Shown one piece after another: positions 16,472 to 25,177 of a stretch of DNA of 29,212 nt. A program made the translations under genes and the position numbers. Under the pieces are notes generated by a model. The model was given only the letters and a program-made list of their open reading frames with translations, did not search any database and was not told where the DNA came from. Origin of the DNA: Chloroflexota bacterium (GTDB taxonomy: Bacteria > Chloroflexota > Anaerolineae > Caldilineales > Caldilineaceae); assembly GCA_003577005.1 (NCBI GenBank), contig QEUW01000096.1, forward strand, positions 1-29,212. The letters are read 5' to 3'. Position 1 is the stretch's first letter; every line of letters starts with the position of its first letter.

Positions 16472-17869
16472 ATGACTTCTACTCTCGAACGTTTGCGCCG
16501 CTTGCAGGCGTTACGCTCGCAACGCTCGCAGCACGAAGCGGATGAGCTTCCTACGCCACTGCCTGGCCTGCCCGTGCAAGGCGGGACGGCAGGTGCGGGC
16601 CAACTAGCGGGGCTGCCGCCTGGCGAGGTGATCGAAAACAGCGCCGGTCAGTGCTTTGTGCGTACCCAAGTCTATCCGCTCGACGCAAACCGGGGGCCGC
16701 ATCCCTACGGCGCCCTGCTGGCCCAATCCCCCGTACGTTTTGCCGAGCTCCACCCAAACTTTGGGCTAGACCCCATGGTCGATTATACGCGCGCCGTCTT
16801 TCTCGATACTGAGACGACCGGTCTTGGCGGCGGCGCAGGCGTTTACTGTTTTATGGTCGGCGTGGGGACCTTTGAGAGATTGGAGACTGGGGACTGGAGA
16901 CTGGAGACTCTGGCGCCGACAGTCCCCAGTCCCCAGTCTCCAGTCTCCCACTTTATCGTACGCCAATTTTTTATGCGCCACCCGGGTGAAGAGGGGGCGC
17001 TCTTGTTGGCGCTGGCAGATCTGTTCGACCGCCACGCTATGAGTGTGACCTTCAATGGACGCACGTTTGACCTGCCGCTGTTGCGGACGCGCTTTAGCCA
17101 GAACCAGCGCATCTACGCCGACCTGCGCGGGTGTGGGCGGTTGCTGGCGCCGGAGCGACCACACCTCGATCTGCTTCACCCGGCGCGCCGGCTATGGCGG
17201 CGGCGTTTGCAGAGTTGCCGGCTGATCCACCTGGAAGAGAGCATCCTCGGCGTGCGGCGCAGCGAAGAGGATGTGCCGGGCCATCTAATTCCCCAGTTGT
17301 ATGCCGAGTATGTGCAGAACGGCGATGCAGGCGCCATGCGCCGCGTCTTCTATCATAATCTCGAAGATATTCTCTCGATGGTGGCATTGACCACCCAGTT
17401 GAGTTGCGCCTTTGACGGGGGAGAGCGGGCGCCGCTTGAACGTGAAGATTGGCTGGCGCTCGGTATCTGCTTTGAAGAGCAGGCGCGGTGGGGCGAAGCC
17501 GAAGGCGCCTATCGCCGCGCCCTCGAACTCGTGCGCGACTCCCAGAGCCAGTCCGACGCCTTTGCCCGGCTGGGACAACTCCTCAAACGTCAGGGACGCT
17601 GGCCTGAGGCCGCCGAACTCTGGGAACGCTGGCTGAGCACTGTCCCTGGCCTTGATCTCAGGCCCTTTGTAGAGCTGGCGAAGTATTGTGAGTGGCAGTT
17701 ACATGACTATGACCAGGCGCTGATGTGGACGCAGTGGGCCATTCACACCTTGAACCAGGCGCCGGTCTGGCAGCGTCCAATCGATGCTCTGACCGATCTG
17801 GAGCGCCGGTTCGCTCGCCTTGACCGCAAGCGACATACTGTGACGTCACCAGAACACAGCCAACACTAA
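16472..17869 (+). CDS. YprB-type RNase H-like DEDD exonuclease with TPR-like C-terminus
   Basis: The protein has 465 residues. The start at 16472 (MTSTLERLRRLQ) is preferred to an upstream in-frame ATG at 16394 whose product looks non-coding. The domain from about 105 to 310 has the DEDD exonuclease residues: D112 and E114 in FLDTETTG, D200 in FNGRTFD, and H295 and D299 in HNLEDI. This matches the YprB ribonuclease-H-like family, a predicted 3'-5' nuclease. Residues 340-440 form helical pairs like TPRs (AEGAYRRALEL, PEAAELWERWL). Residues 136-159 are a low-complexity insertion encoded by an inverted repeat, placed between two strands of the nuclease core. The reading frame stays open across it. 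It is divergent from recJ. Confidence 0.85.
   Translation: MTSTLERLRRLQALRSQRSQHEADELPTPLPGLPVQGGTAGAGQLAGLPPGEVIENSAGQCFVRTQVYPLDANRGPHPYGALLAQSPVRFAELHPNFGLDPMVDYTRAVFLDTETTGLGGGAGVYCFMVGVGTFERLETGDWRLETLAPTVPSPQSPVSHFIVRQFFMRHPGEEGALLLALADLFDRHAMSVTFNGRTFDLPLLRTRFSQNQRIYADLRGCGRLLAPERPHLDLLHPARRLWRRRLQSCRLIHLEESILGVRRSEEDVPGHLIPQLYAEYVQNGDAGAMRRVFYHNLEDILSMVALTTQLSCAFDGGERAPLEREDWLALGICFEEQARWGEAEGAYRRALELVRDSQSQSDAFARLGQLLKRQGRWPEAAELWERWLSTVPGLDLRPFVELAKYCEWQLHDYDQALMWTQWAIHTLNQAPVWQRPIDALTDLERRFARLDRKRHTVTSPEHSQH
16882..16948. repeat. in-gene inverted repeat of 7-bp units
   Basis: The left arm (16882-16909) is four tandem units of GGRGACT. The right arm (16921-16948) is four units of AGTCYCC, its reverse complement. 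They differ at 3 of 28 positions, all A/G, and are joined by an 11-base loop with GGCGCC. The element lies in frame within the YprB-type exonuclease gene and encodes residues with duplicated ETGDWRLET-like and SPQSP sequence. Confidence 0.9.
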
Positions 17870-17887
17870 GGCATGATAAAAATGGGA

Positions 17888-17954
17888 CGTGCGGAGTGCG
17901 GAATGAGTCTTATGCTGTATCCTCTATCCCGTATTCCGAATTCTGCATCCCGTA
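17888..17954. repeat. degenerate low-complexity spacer
   Basis: GTGCGGAGTGCGGAATGAG-like sequence on the left faces CCGTATTCCGAATTCTGCAT-like sequence on the right, an approximate inverted repeat whose differences are mostly transitions. It fills the gap between the exonuclease gene and the SCP2-like gene. It belongs by style to the low-complexity spacers at 9105, 16882, 24525 and 27094. Confidence 0.5.
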
Positions 17955-17972
17955 ATCATGTAACGCGGAGAA

Positions 17973-18365
17973 ATGTCTATGGCTTACAAATTTCCTGGCC
18001 GCGAGTGGGTGGATGAGTTTGTTGCCGAGATCAACCAGAGTGATGCCTACGCCAATGCGGCTAAGATGTGGGAAGGTGACGTGCTCCTGGTGATCGAGAA
18101 TCATAGCGGCGTCTATTTGGACTTATGGCACGGAGAGTGCCGCGGCGCCGAATACGTTGAGGACCCAGCCGCCCGCGGCGCCGAATTTGTCATCTCGGCG
18201 AGTTTGGAAAAATGGCAGAAGGTACTGGCTGGCAAACTCGACCCTGTCCAGGGGATGATGACGCGCCAGATCAAGCTCGATGGCAACCTGGTCAAGATCA
18301 TGAAGAATGTCAAGGCCGCCCAAGAACTCGTCCGCTGTGCAACGCGCGTGGACACGGAGTATTGA
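17973..18365 (+). CDS. SCP2 sterol-binding-domain-like protein
   Basis: The protein has 130 residues, the size of a single SCP2 domain. Residues 10-120 show the family pattern: an N-terminal helix ([20 protein letters not shown]), a beta-sheet region ([20 protein letters not shown]), then [23 protein letters not shown], and a final segment with [12 protein letters not shown]2 domains bind lipids or other hydrophobic ligands in a cavity. No signal peptide is present. The ATG has CGGAG about five bases upstream. The alcohol dehydrogenase gene starts 3 bases after its stop, so the two are almost certainly co-transcribed and perhaps translationally coupled. A link to metabolism of a hydrophobic alcohol or aldehyde is inferred. 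Confidence 0.82.
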   Translation: MSMAYKFPGREWVDEFVAEINQSDAYANAAKMWEGDVLLVIENHSGVYLDLWHGECRGAEYVEDPAARGAEFVISASLEKWQKVLAGKLDPVQGMMTRQIKLDGNLVKIMKNVKAAQELVRCATRVDTEY

Positions 18366-18368
18366 ACC

Positions 18369-19532
18369 ATGTGGTTCTTTAACGCGCCCGAGGTTGTCTA
18401 CGGTGAAGATGCGTTGAGCTACCTGGATGATCTGCCTGGTCGCCGCGCTTTTATCGTCACCGACGCAACGCTCCATCAGCTTGGCTTTTCGGCCCGCATC
18501 TGTGAACATCTACAGCGAGCCGGGATCGACTCTACGGTCTTTGCCGAAGTAGAGCCGGAGCCAAGTCTGCAAACCGTTGAGCGCGGTGCGCGACAAATGA
18601 CGGACTATGAGCCCGATTGGATTGTTGGTCTGGGCGGAGGCAGCGCGCTGGATGCGGCCAAAGCCATGTGGGCCCTCTACGAGCGACCTGATATAACACC
18701 TGAAACCATCAGCCCAACCTACCGGCTTGGGGTTAGTAAGGCAAAGCTCATAGCCATTCCTACCACGAGCGGTACGGGGAGTGAAGCCACCTGGATGGTG
18801 GTGCTGACCGACGGCGAGCAACAGCGCAAGCTCTCGATGGGCAACCGTGAATTGTCCCCTTCAATTGCCATCGTGGACCCGGCGCTGACGGCGCAGTTGC
18901 CACCTGCCCTCACGGCGGATACGGGCATTGATGTGCTGACGCACGCCATCGAAGGATACACCAACAACTGGCACAACGACTTCTGCGATGGGCTCTGTCT
19001 CAAGGCAATGCAGTTGGTCTTTGACTTTCTGCCGCGCGCCGTTACGGACGGCCCTCATGACATAGAGGCACGCGAGCGGATGGCGAATGCAGCTACCATC
19101 GCTGGTCTTGGTTTTGGCAACTCTTTCGCCGGTTTAGCCCATGCCTTGGGCCACAGCTTTGGAGCCTATTTCAAGATCCCGCATGGCCGCACAGTCGGCC
19201 TCTTTTTGCCCTATACGATTCAGTTTACCGCCAATCTGGGAGCCGGTCGCTATCCTGAGCTCGTGCGCTTTCTTGCGCTTCCGGTCGAGGACGAAGCAAA
19301 GTGCGGGCTGGTGCTGGCGAACGCCGTGCAGGCGCTGGCGCGCCAGATTGGTCTTCCCACGCGCATTGCCGATCTCGGTATCTCGCGGGTGGCGTTTGAA
19401 GAGGCGCTGCCGACGCTGGTCTCTAATGGCGAGAACGACAACAGCGTCCTGGCGGCCCCGCGTATGCCCGACACCAGCGAAGTGCAGCGGTTATTCGAAT
19501 ATGCGTTTGAAGGGAAGTCGGTCGATTTTTAA
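18369..19532 (+). CDS. iron-containing alcohol dehydrogenase
   Basis: The protein has 387 residues, normal for group III (Fe-dependent) dehydrogenases. The nucleotide site is shown by [12 protein letters not shown] (87-98) and [11 protein letters not shown] (131-141). The metal ligands are D188 and H192 in [11 protein letters not shown]258 in LAHALGH and H272 in IPHG. These cytosolic enzymes interconvert alcohols and aldehydes with NAD(P)H, with Fe2+ or Zn2+ in the active site. The substrate cannot be read from sequence. It is coupled to the upstream SCP2-like gene. Confidence 0.93.
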   Translation: MWFFNAPEVVYGEDALSYLDDLPGRRAFIVTDATLHQLGFSARICEHLQRAGIDSTVFAEVEPEPSLQTVERGARQMTDYEPDWIVGLGGGSALDAAKAMWALYERPDITPETISPTYRLGVSKAKLIAIPTTSGTGSEATWMVVLTDGEQQRKLSMGNRELSPSIAIVDPALTAQLPPALTADTGIDVLTHAIEGYTNNWHNDFCDGLCLKAMQLVFDFLPRAVTDGPHDIEARERMANAATIAGLGFGNSFAGLAHALGHSFGAYFKIPHGRTVGLFLPYTIQFTANLGAGRYPELVRFLALPVEDEAKCGLVLANAVQALARQIGLPTRIADLGISRVAFEEALPTLVSNGENDNSVLAAPRMPDTSEVQRLFEYAFEGKSVDF

Positions 19533-19545
19533 GGAGTACGCGGAT

Positions 19546-19573
19546 ACCGCTGCGACGCACCTTGCGCAGCGGT
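19546..19573 (+). terminator. hairpin after the alcohol dehydrogenase gene
   Basis: ACCGCTGCG (19546-19554) pairs perfectly with CGCAGCGGT (19565-19573) around a 10-base loop, 13 bases after the stop codon. There is no T-run, so termination may be inefficient or depend on Rho. The next gene is on the opposite strand, which makes a terminator expected here. Confidence 0.5.
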
Positions 19574-19658
19574 GTGGGCCTGGTCCGCAACTGTGCTTCG
19601 GAAGAGTTCTATGGCAGCGCCAGCCTAGGATTGGCGGCCATTAACCGTTGACCCTACC

Positions 19659-20048
19659 TCACCACCGCACCGTCTTCAAATTGGTGATGCTGGCAAAGTG
19701 TTCATCGCGCGTTACCAGGACGAGGCCATAGTGCAGCGCAATCGCCGCCACCCAGACATCATTCTCTGGCATGGGCGTCCCCTTTTGTAACAAGACCTCT
19801 TTGATCACACTGTACCAGCGGCTGGTTTCGGCGTCGCAGGCGAGGATCGTGTTGGCCTGGGCAAATTCGTAGATACGGGCGACATTCTCGACGACGTTAC
19901 CGGAGCGGCGTGCGCCGTAGTACAGTTCGCCCAAGACAATGCTGGGGATAAAAACCTCGTCGGCCGTCTCAAGTGGCCTGACTACCGCCGGGTCGTTGGC
20001 AAAGAGTGCCAGGACAATTGCGGTATCTAGCAGGTATCTACCACTCAT
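19659..20048 (-). CDS. VapC-like PIN-domain toxin
   Basis: The protein has 129 residues, typical for a VapC toxin. The four acidic residues of the PIN active site are present: D8 in YLLDTA, E41 in LGELYYGA, D97 in PENDVWVAA and D115 in TRDEHF. VapC proteins are Mg2+-dependent ribonucleases, often cutting tRNA or rRNA, and are held inactive by the partner antitoxin. The start overlaps the end of the antitoxin gene by 11 bases, the usual coupled arrangement. The target RNA cannot be predicted. Confidence 0.9.
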   Translation of the reverse strand: MSGRYLLDTAIVLALFANDPAVVRPLETADEVFIPSIVLGELYYGARRSGNVVENVARIYEFAQANTILACDAETSRWYSVIKEVLLQKGTPMPENDVWVAAIALHYGLVLVTRDEHFASITNLKTVRW

Positions 20049-20265
20049 TCATGGGAACCTGTTCACAGGCCACCGCCACCGCCTGGTGCATCTGAGACAG
20101 GCCTTCAGCCGGAATCGCCCCGGCAAACTGTAGCAACTCGCGCCCTGGCACGCCTTGCGCCGTCGAACTCTGTAGCGTCTGCACAAACTCCAAAACAAGG
20201 TATTGCAGGTCTGACGGGAGCAGCTCGATGCGCTCGATGACCCGGGCAAGGATAGTATTCTCCAT
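20038..20265 (-). CDS. putative antitoxin of the PIN toxin
   Basis: The protein has 75 residues from the ATG at 20265, chosen because TTTTGGAG lies about 10 bases upstream; a longer frame to 20289 is less likely. The N-terminal helical part (ARVIERIELLPSDLQYLVLEFVQTLQ) resembles DUF2281-like antitoxins, and the remainder is probably the toxin-binding tail. Position is the main evidence: it directly precedes and overlaps the PIN gene. Such antitoxins usually repress their own promoter, which would lie in the 116 bases after 20265, where I see no clear operator. Confidence 0.75.
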   Translation of the reverse strand: MENTILARVIERIELLPSDLQYLVLEFVQTLQSSTAQGVPGRELLQFAGAIPAEGLSQMHQAVAVACEQVPMNEW

Positions 20266-20381
20266 GACGTAATCTCCAAAAATAAACAATAGCTGGGAGG
20301 TATTGGGGGAATCGATTCGATTGCTGAAATTACTGTTAAGAGTGCTGTGCCCGCTTCACTATCCTCGACCCAACTCGCCTC

Positions 20382-21617
20382 TCACCAACTCCACGTCGCC
20401 ATCGTCCCGTAGGCAATGCGCCGTACGCCGCTGCCATCAGCCTGAATGACCCAAATTTCCGGCGCCCCATCGATCTCGACCGGTAACACCAATGCATCAC
20501 TATGAGGTGACCAGATGGCGTGGCTTTTGGCATATTGGTCAAAAAAGGGTAGAAACTGGTAGAGAAACGGGCGTGATAGGGCCAGCACAGCCAGGGTGCG
20601 GGTCGAGGAATCTGCTATATTCACCACATGGAGTCCAAATTCCACTGCCGACTGCGTGTCATCGGTCATAAAGGGCCACTCGCCCTTGAAACGACCGTTG
20701 GTGGCGCCGGCCGGCAGTTCCGGCCCGGTCTCGGATGCCTCGGTCGCCACTGTCAAGTAGGCGATCTGCCGGCCATCGGGCGCCCAGAAAAAGGCGACCA
20801 CCGCCTCAGCGCTCACCCGTTGCACTTGCTCGCTTTGACGATGCCAGAGGTGCAACGGCCCATAGGAGTGTTGGGTCGCTGCCAGTGGCTGGAGAAAGGC
20901 CAGTAGCTCTCCCTGGGGACTCCAATTCAATACCGTGGTGCCATTGTGCTCACCGATGACGTACTTGCGTTCACGGCTTGCCACCACCAACTGCGAATCG
21001 CCGTCCGGCATTCTTTGCGCATAGGCGATGTGACGGCCATCAGGCGAGATAGCCGGTGCCTGAAAATGGCCAGGCCGAACATCGATCGGTTGGACGTTGG
21101 GGTTGCTGGGGTTGCGCCAGCGCACATGAGCCAGTTGCGCCGACGGTTGGCCCAACTCTACATGGACGAGCAAGCCGCGGCTATCACTATGCCAATCCCA
21201 AAAACAGGGCTGGCCACCCATCACCGGCGCTGGAAGCTGGTCACCGATATTGTTATCCGTTGCAAGTAGATAAAGGGCCAAACGATAGTCGGGATGGACA
21301 GCCAACAGGCTGATCAGCGTGCTATCGGGAGACCAGGATAGATAGACGGGGGGTTGGGTAGTTGTCGTGTAAAGCGTCTGGCCGCCTCCTGTGCCGGTCG
21401 CACCAGCCATCTCCACAAAAACACCGGCTTCGCGCTCAGTGCCGCCAATCAGCGCCAACCGCCGATTGTCTGGCGACCAGGCCGGGAATTGGAAGACGCG
21501 CTCCCCCTGCGTCACCTGGCGGAGTGCCGACCCATCAGGCCGCACCAGGGCCAGTTGACCATCCTGGTCGATCAGAGCGATCTGGCTGGCTTCATCCATG
21601 TACACATTCAACCACAA
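20382..21617 (-). CDS. TolB/WD40-like beta-propeller protein, 5' end uncertain
   Basis: The product has about 411 residues. Repeated blades carry the SPDxxxxA signature: FPAWSPDNRRLALIG, LSWSPDSTLISLL, PAISPDGRHIAYA, LNWSPQGELLAFL and FFWAPDGRQIAYL. The last blade ends near IWVIQADGSGVRRIA. This is a TolB/PD40-type propeller, usually a secreted or surface protein that binds partners. The start is doubtful: TTG at 21617 or ATG at 21599 are the only usual options, and no signal peptide follows either. The frame stays open for 24 codons upstream without a normal start codon. A lost N-terminal export signal is possible. Confidence 0.78.
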   Translation of the reverse strand: MWLNVYMDEASQIALIDQDGQLALVRPDGSALRQVTQGERVFQFPAWSPDNRRLALIGGTEREAGVFVEMAGATGTGGGQTLYTTTTQPPVYLSWSPDSTLISLLAVHPDYRLALYLLATDNNIGDQLPAPVMGGQPCFWDWHSDSRGLLVHVELGQPSAQLAHVRWRNPSNPNVQPIDVRPGHFQAPAISPDGRHIAYAQRMPDGDSQLVVASRERKYVIGEHNGTTVLNWSPQGELLAFLQPLAATQHSYGPLHLWHRQSEQVQRVSAEAVVAFFWAPDGRQIAYLTVATEASETGPELPAGATNGRFKGEWPFMTDDTQSAVEFGLHVVNIADSSTRTLAVLALSRPFLYQFLPFFDQYAKSHAIWSPHSDALVLPVEIDGAPEIWVIQADGSGVRRIAYGTMATWSW

Positions 21618-21770
21618 AGTGACGCCTGTTGCAACTTGCCAAAATGGTGAATCGGTAGAGGTGATCGGGATAGCCGCAGCCGATTCCGCTCAAATATTTG
21701 CGCAACTGCTGTCGTTGTGGTGTACAATAAACCTGCTGTAACGCAATCATCCAGCCAAGGAGAATCTATC

Positions 21771-22280
21771 ATGCCAGTGGACACGTCGGAGCTTGCCACT
21801 TATCGCCGGTTGGTGGCCGATAAGTACGCCGAGATCGACCAGTTGCTAGCCGGCCTATCAGCAGAGGCCTTGCTGTGGAAACCATTTGAGACCAGCCCGT
21901 GGCAGGGGCCTTGCAGCCCGTTGGGGCTGATCATTGCCCACGCCATTTCCTCGACCGTTTACCTGGTGCGGCAGGCAGAGTATACGGCCGGCAAGCGAGA
22001 GTGGAGCACAGTCGATGGAGACGAAGGCAGCGATGAATTTGGCCCGGCCAACCATGATCCGGCCTACCTGCGCGCCCGCAGCCAGCGTACGCATACGCTC
22101 GTTGACCAGATGCTCGCCGGCTTTACACCGGAAGAGCTGAACCGCAGCCGGCCTCACCCAAAACGTAGCGACCGGATATTAACCGTCCGCTTTGCGATCC
22201 AACATGCGATTGAACATCTAAGCCAGCATATCGGGCACGCTCAGCTCACACGCCAGCTGTGGGCGCTCCACGCTGGTTGA
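21771..22280 (+). CDS. DinB-superfamily protein
   Basis: The protein has 169 residues from the ATG at 21771, which has AGGAGA nine bases upstream; a frame opening at 21717 has no such support. The four-helix DinB fold is suggested by the N-terminal helix YRRLVADKYAEIDQLLAGL, then LGLIIAHAISS and a C-terminal AIQHAIEHLSQHIGHAQL. The histidines in these segments are placed as the metal triad of DinB/YfiT proteins. Family members are metal-dependent thiol transferases or of unknown function. It is cytosolic and divergent from the propeller gene. Confidence 0.85.
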   Translation: MPVDTSELATYRRLVADKYAEIDQLLAGLSAEALLWKPFETSPWQGPCSPLGLIIAHAISSTVYLVRQAEYTAGKREWSTVDGDEGSDEFGPANHDPAYLRARSQRTHTLVDQMLAGFTPEELNRSRPHPKRSDRILTVRFAIQHAIEHLSQHIGHAQLTRQLWALHAG

Positions 22281-22345
22281 GGTTTCACGGCCACTAACAG
22301 CACGAACCAAAATCTAACGCAATCATGTTTTGGAATGGAGTCAAC

Positions 22346-23173
22346 ATGGTCAATCATCTCAACCAGCTCGAACGGCTGCGTCGCTGCCGGGCAGTGCTCT
22401 TTGATATGGATGGCGTTATTTATGTAGGCAACCAACCGTTGCCCGGTGTGCAGGAACTGTTCGATTACCTGGATGCCAGTGGCCGGCGCTGGCTTTGCAT
22501 CACCAACAACGCCAGCAATACATCGGCCATGTTTGCCGATAAACTGGCGCTGATGGGTATTCGTGCGAGCCATGAGCACATCCTGGGCAGCGCCGAGGCA
22601 ACGGCGAGCTGGCTGGCCGGCGAAGCGCCACGAGGGAGCAAGGTCATCATGTTGGGGATGGACGGGCTGCGTTCGGCGCTCTTGAAGGAAGGGTTCGAAC
22701 TGGTCACCGACCCGCACGAGGCGGCGTATGCCGTGGCAGGGATCAATTTTCATTTGCACTACGACCAACTGGCAGATGTGGCGCTGGCGATTCGCGCTGG
22801 TGCTCAATTTATCGGCACCAACACCGACCCCACCTATCCTTCGGAGCGTGGCCAGATCCCCGGCACGGGCAGCATCCTTGCGCTGCTCACAGCTGCAACG
22901 GGCGTCCAGCCCACCGTGGTTGGCAAGCCTTACCCCGGCATGTACCAGCTCGCTATGCGCCGGCTGGACGCCGAGCCGGCCACGACGCTAATGGTAGGCG
23001 ACCGCTACGAAACCGATATTGTCGGCGCCGTGAAGCTGGGGCTGGTCACAGCGGGGGTGTTGACCGGTATCAGCAGCCGGGCGGAGTTTGAGCAGGGCAA
23101 CCCACCGGCAGATCTTGTGCTGAGCGGGCTGCCGGAATTGTTACAGTTGTTCCGTACGGCCGATTCTGGTTGA
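22346..23173 (+). CDS. HAD-IIA (NagD-like) phosphatase
   Basis: The protein has 275 residues from the ATG at 22346, which has GGAG six bases upstream; an earlier ATG at 22325 lacks one. HAD motifs are complete: [12 protein letters not shown] with nucleophile D20 and acid D22, motif [10 protein letters not shown], the motif III lysine in GKPYP, and motif [12 protein letters not shown]. The insertion of a C2a cap between motifs II and III places it with NagD, phosphoglycolate phosphatase and 4-nitrophenylphosphatase. Such enzymes remove phosphate from nucleotides or sugar and glycolyl phosphates. The exact substrate is not visible. Confidence 0.92.
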   Translation: MVNHLNQLERLRRCRAVLFDMDGVIYVGNQPLPGVQELFDYLDASGRRWLCITNNASNTSAMFADKLALMGIRASHEHILGSAEATASWLAGEAPRGSKVIMLGMDGLRSALLKEGFELVTDPHEAAYAVAGINFHLHYDQLADVALAIRAGAQFIGTNTDPTYPSERGQIPGTGSILALLTAATGVQPTVVGKPYPGMYQLAMRRLDAEPATTLMVGDRYETDIVGAVKLGLVTAGVLTGISSRAEFEQGNPPADLVLSGLPELLQLFRTADSG

Positions 23174-23220
23174 GCCGCGCCTGACGATCTGTACTCCTGG
23201 TCACCCGCTGATGTAAGAAC

Positions 23221-23326
23221 CTGTTTGAAAAGGAGCCCCCACGCTGGTGCGATGCACCTTATGAATGCCTGGCGGCCCAGGTGCATCACACGCTTCGCGT
23301 GCAACGCATCGACCCTTTTCAAACAG
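23221..23326. repeat. multi-stem palindromic intergenic element
   Basis: The outer arms CTGTTTGAAAAGG (23221-23233) and CCTTTTCAAACAG (23314-23326) pair perfectly. Inside are GGTGCGATGCACC (23246-23258) and CACGCTTCGCGTG (23289-23301), each a short hairpin. The inner GGTGCGATGCACC is repeated in the element at 27016-27063. It lies between the NagD-like gene and rlmN and may be a REP-like or dispersed element. Confidence 0.8.
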
Positions 23327-23418
23327 TCGCTAAGGAATTCAGGAATGCTCAAGGAAGTTGTATCATTTGCTGGGCGCGAGTTTTTGACCGCACTTGCTCT
23401 GGTACGTACAATCGAAGT

Positions 23419-24540
23419 ATGACACAATTGTTGCTCGATCCACCGGCTGTGGATACGCCGCGTCGTGCGCTCCTGGAGATGACGCGAGCTGAATTGACCG
23501 CATACATCACCGGGCTGGGCGAACCGGCCTACCGGGCGGCGCAGGTGTGGGAATGGATTTACCGGCGCTATGCCAATGACTTTTCCACTATGAGCAATCT
23601 GCCTGGCTCGCTGCGCCAGCGGTTGGCGGAAACAGCACTCATCGACCCGCTGACCCCCGTCGCCACGGTCGTCTCGCACGCTGGCGATACACAGAAGGTG
23701 CTCTTCCAGTTGCCCGATGGACAGACCATCGAGGCGGTGCTCATGCTCTATGAGCGACGGCGGACGCTTTGTATCAGCAGCCAGGCCGGCTGCGCCATGG
23801 GCTGCACCTTTTGCGCTACCGCTCAGGGTGGCCTGGCGCGCAACCTCACCGCAGGCGAGATCATCGCCCAGGTGCTCTATTTTGCCCGCTATCTGGCCGA
23901 CCCGGCAGCCACGCCAGCAATGGATGTGCAGCGCCCGGCAAAAGTGACCAATATTGTCCTGATGGGGATGGGAGAGCCGCTCCACAATTACAGCAATGTG
24001 TGGGCGGCCTTACGACGATTGACCGACCCGGCGGCCTTTGGGTTGGGCGCCCGCCATATCACGCTGAGCACGGTAGGTCTGCCGCCGATGATCGACCGGA
24101 TGGCTGAAGAGGAGTTGCAGATCAATCTGGCCGTGAGCTTACATGCACCGGACGACGAGTTGCGCACCACGCTCGTGCCGGTCAACAAAGCCTATCGCAT
24201 CGATGATGTGCTGGCCGCCGTCAAACGATACATTGACAAGACTGGCCGGCGGGTTACGTTCGAATATGCCCTCATGCAAGGGATCAACGACAGCCCAGAG
24301 CAAGCGGTCGCCCTGGCGGAAAAGCTCCAGCCGCTGCTCTGCCACGTCAACGTCATCCCGCTCAACCCGATACCGGACAGCCCGTACCAGCCGGCGAGCG
24401 CCGAAGAGACCGAGCGCTTTGTCCAGGTCCTGCTCGACCAGGGTGTACCGGCCACGGTCCGTCTTCGCCGCGGGATCGAGATCAACGCCGGCTGTGGCCA
24501 GTTACGCCGCACAGTAGAAAAAAAGAGACTGAGAGATTGA
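23419..24540 (+). CDS. rlmN: dual-specificity RNA methyltransferase RlmN
   Basis: The protein has 373 residues. RlmN is a radical-SAM enzyme that methylates C2 of A2503 in 23S rRNA and of A37 in some tRNAs. The iron-sulphur cluster motif C-x3-C-x2-C is C125, C129 and C132 in [15 protein letters not shown]. The helper cysteine lies in LCISSQ, and the catalytic C-terminal cysteine in INAGCGQL. The start at 23419 (MTQLLLDPP) fits the family length; an open extension back to 23281 crosses a palindromic repeat and is unlikely to be translated. The gene's last codons form one arm of the rpmB terminator. Confidence 0.96.
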   Translation: MTQLLLDPPAVDTPRRALLEMTRAELTAYITGLGEPAYRAAQVWEWIYRRYANDFSTMSNLPGSLRQRLAETALIDPLTPVATVVSHAGDTQKVLFQLPDGQTIEAVLMLYERRRTLCISSQAGCAMGCTFCATAQGGLARNLTAGEIIAQVLYFARYLADPAATPAMDVQRPAKVTNIVLMGMGEPLHNYSNVWAALRRLTDPAAFGLGARHITLSTVGLPPMIDRMAEEELQINLAVSLHAPDDELRTTLVPVNKAYRIDDVLAAVKRYIDKTGRRVTFEYALMQGINDSPEQAVALAEKLQPLLCHVNVIPLNPIPDSPYQPASAEETERFVQVLLDQGVPATVRLRRGIEINAGCGQLRRTVEKKRLRD

Positions 24541-24570
24541 GCCAACTTGGTCTCTCAATCTCTCAGTCTC
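24518..24570 (-). terminator. intrinsic terminator of rpmB
   Basis: On the minus strand GAGACTGAGAGATTGA is followed, after a 14-base loop, by its exact reverse complement and then seven T residues (complement of the A-run 24518-24524). This 16-bp stem plus T-run is a strong Rho-independent terminator for rpmB, starting 24 bases after its stop. It lies within the last codons of the convergent rlmN gene. The same stem may also end rlmN transcription, but without a T-run. Confidence 0.85.
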
Positions 24571-24594
24571 CCGTCTCTCAATTGCTCATTCACT

Positions 24595-24777
24595 TTACGC
24601 AACTTTGGTCAGCGTACGGATACACGACGTGCAGAGGCGCTTGGAAACACGCTTGCCGTCTTTCATGATGCTAACCTTCTGTACATTCAGATTCCAACTG
24701 CGGCGGGTCGCCTTTTTGGACCAGGGTCGATTGTTACCAAATTGCGTCCCACGACCGCACTGTTCACACTTCGCCAT
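24595..24777 (-). CDS. rpmB: 50S ribosomal protein L28
   Basis: The protein has 60 residues, full length for L28. MAKCEQCG at the start and LCTSCIRTL near the end form the two CxxC pairs of the zinc-binding (C+) version. The central segment [20 protein letters not shown] is the conserved rRNA-binding region. The ribosome-binding site GGAAGGTGA lies just upstream of the ATG. It is convergent with rlmN and divergent from the FakA-like gene. Confidence 0.97.
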   Translation of the reverse strand: MAKCEQCGRGTQFGNNRPWSKKATRRSWNLNVQKVSIMKDGKRVSKRLCTSCIRTLTKVA

Positions 24778-25177
24778 CGTTCACCTTCCCCTTGCTATGA
24801 AACAACGGGCGTAGGCGAAATCAAAATTTTTCGTTAACGCCCTTTAGGATTTGCATGTTTGCCACAACCTTCTTATGCTACCATATTGCGAACGTACTGT
24901 CAAAAGTCTCCCACAGTCGGGGTGCGTCCAGGATTGGGGGCGGCTTGCCCCAAATTTGGGACACACCCCCACAGTCGGCCAGGAATTCTAACAGGAATTC
25001 TAAATTTGACTCGAGCGGCAGAGAGGCGAGGCTATTGCTGTTGGTTGGTGCTGTGGCTTCCCATCGGAAAAAGCTTCACCTCTCTCCGCCCGATTTGGAG
25101 TTACTACGCAGTCACACATGACCCTTGTTGGACCACCTCTAGGATGGCTCCAAAAACAGGTAGGAGTTCACGCTTGT
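24778..25177. promoter_or_regulatory. divergent control region of rpmB and the FakA-like gene
   Basis: No gene is supported in these 400 bases. Promoters for rpmB (minus) and the FakA-like gene (plus) must lie here. A nested stem-loop is present: GGGGTGCGTCC (24919-24929) with GGACACACCCC (24959-24969), one mismatch, enclosing TTGGGG/CCCCAA (24934-24939 and 24948-24953). CCCACAGTCGG occurs on both sides of it. AGGAATTCTAA is directly repeated at 24981-24991 and 24993-25003. No known riboswitch is recognised. Confidence 0.5.

Noticed and set aside
19659..20265. Toxin-antitoxin pair as part of the defence locus
   Set aside because: It is about 14 kb from the TIR locus, on its own between housekeeping genes, and is a common VapC-type module.
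23281..23418. N-terminal extension of RlmN
   Set aside because: It crosses a multi-stem palindromic repeat, does not resemble RlmN and would make the protein unusually long.
24919..24969. Riboswitch or ribosomal-protein leader before the FakA-like gene
   Set aside because: Only a simple nested stem is visible and no known leader consensus could be matched by eye.
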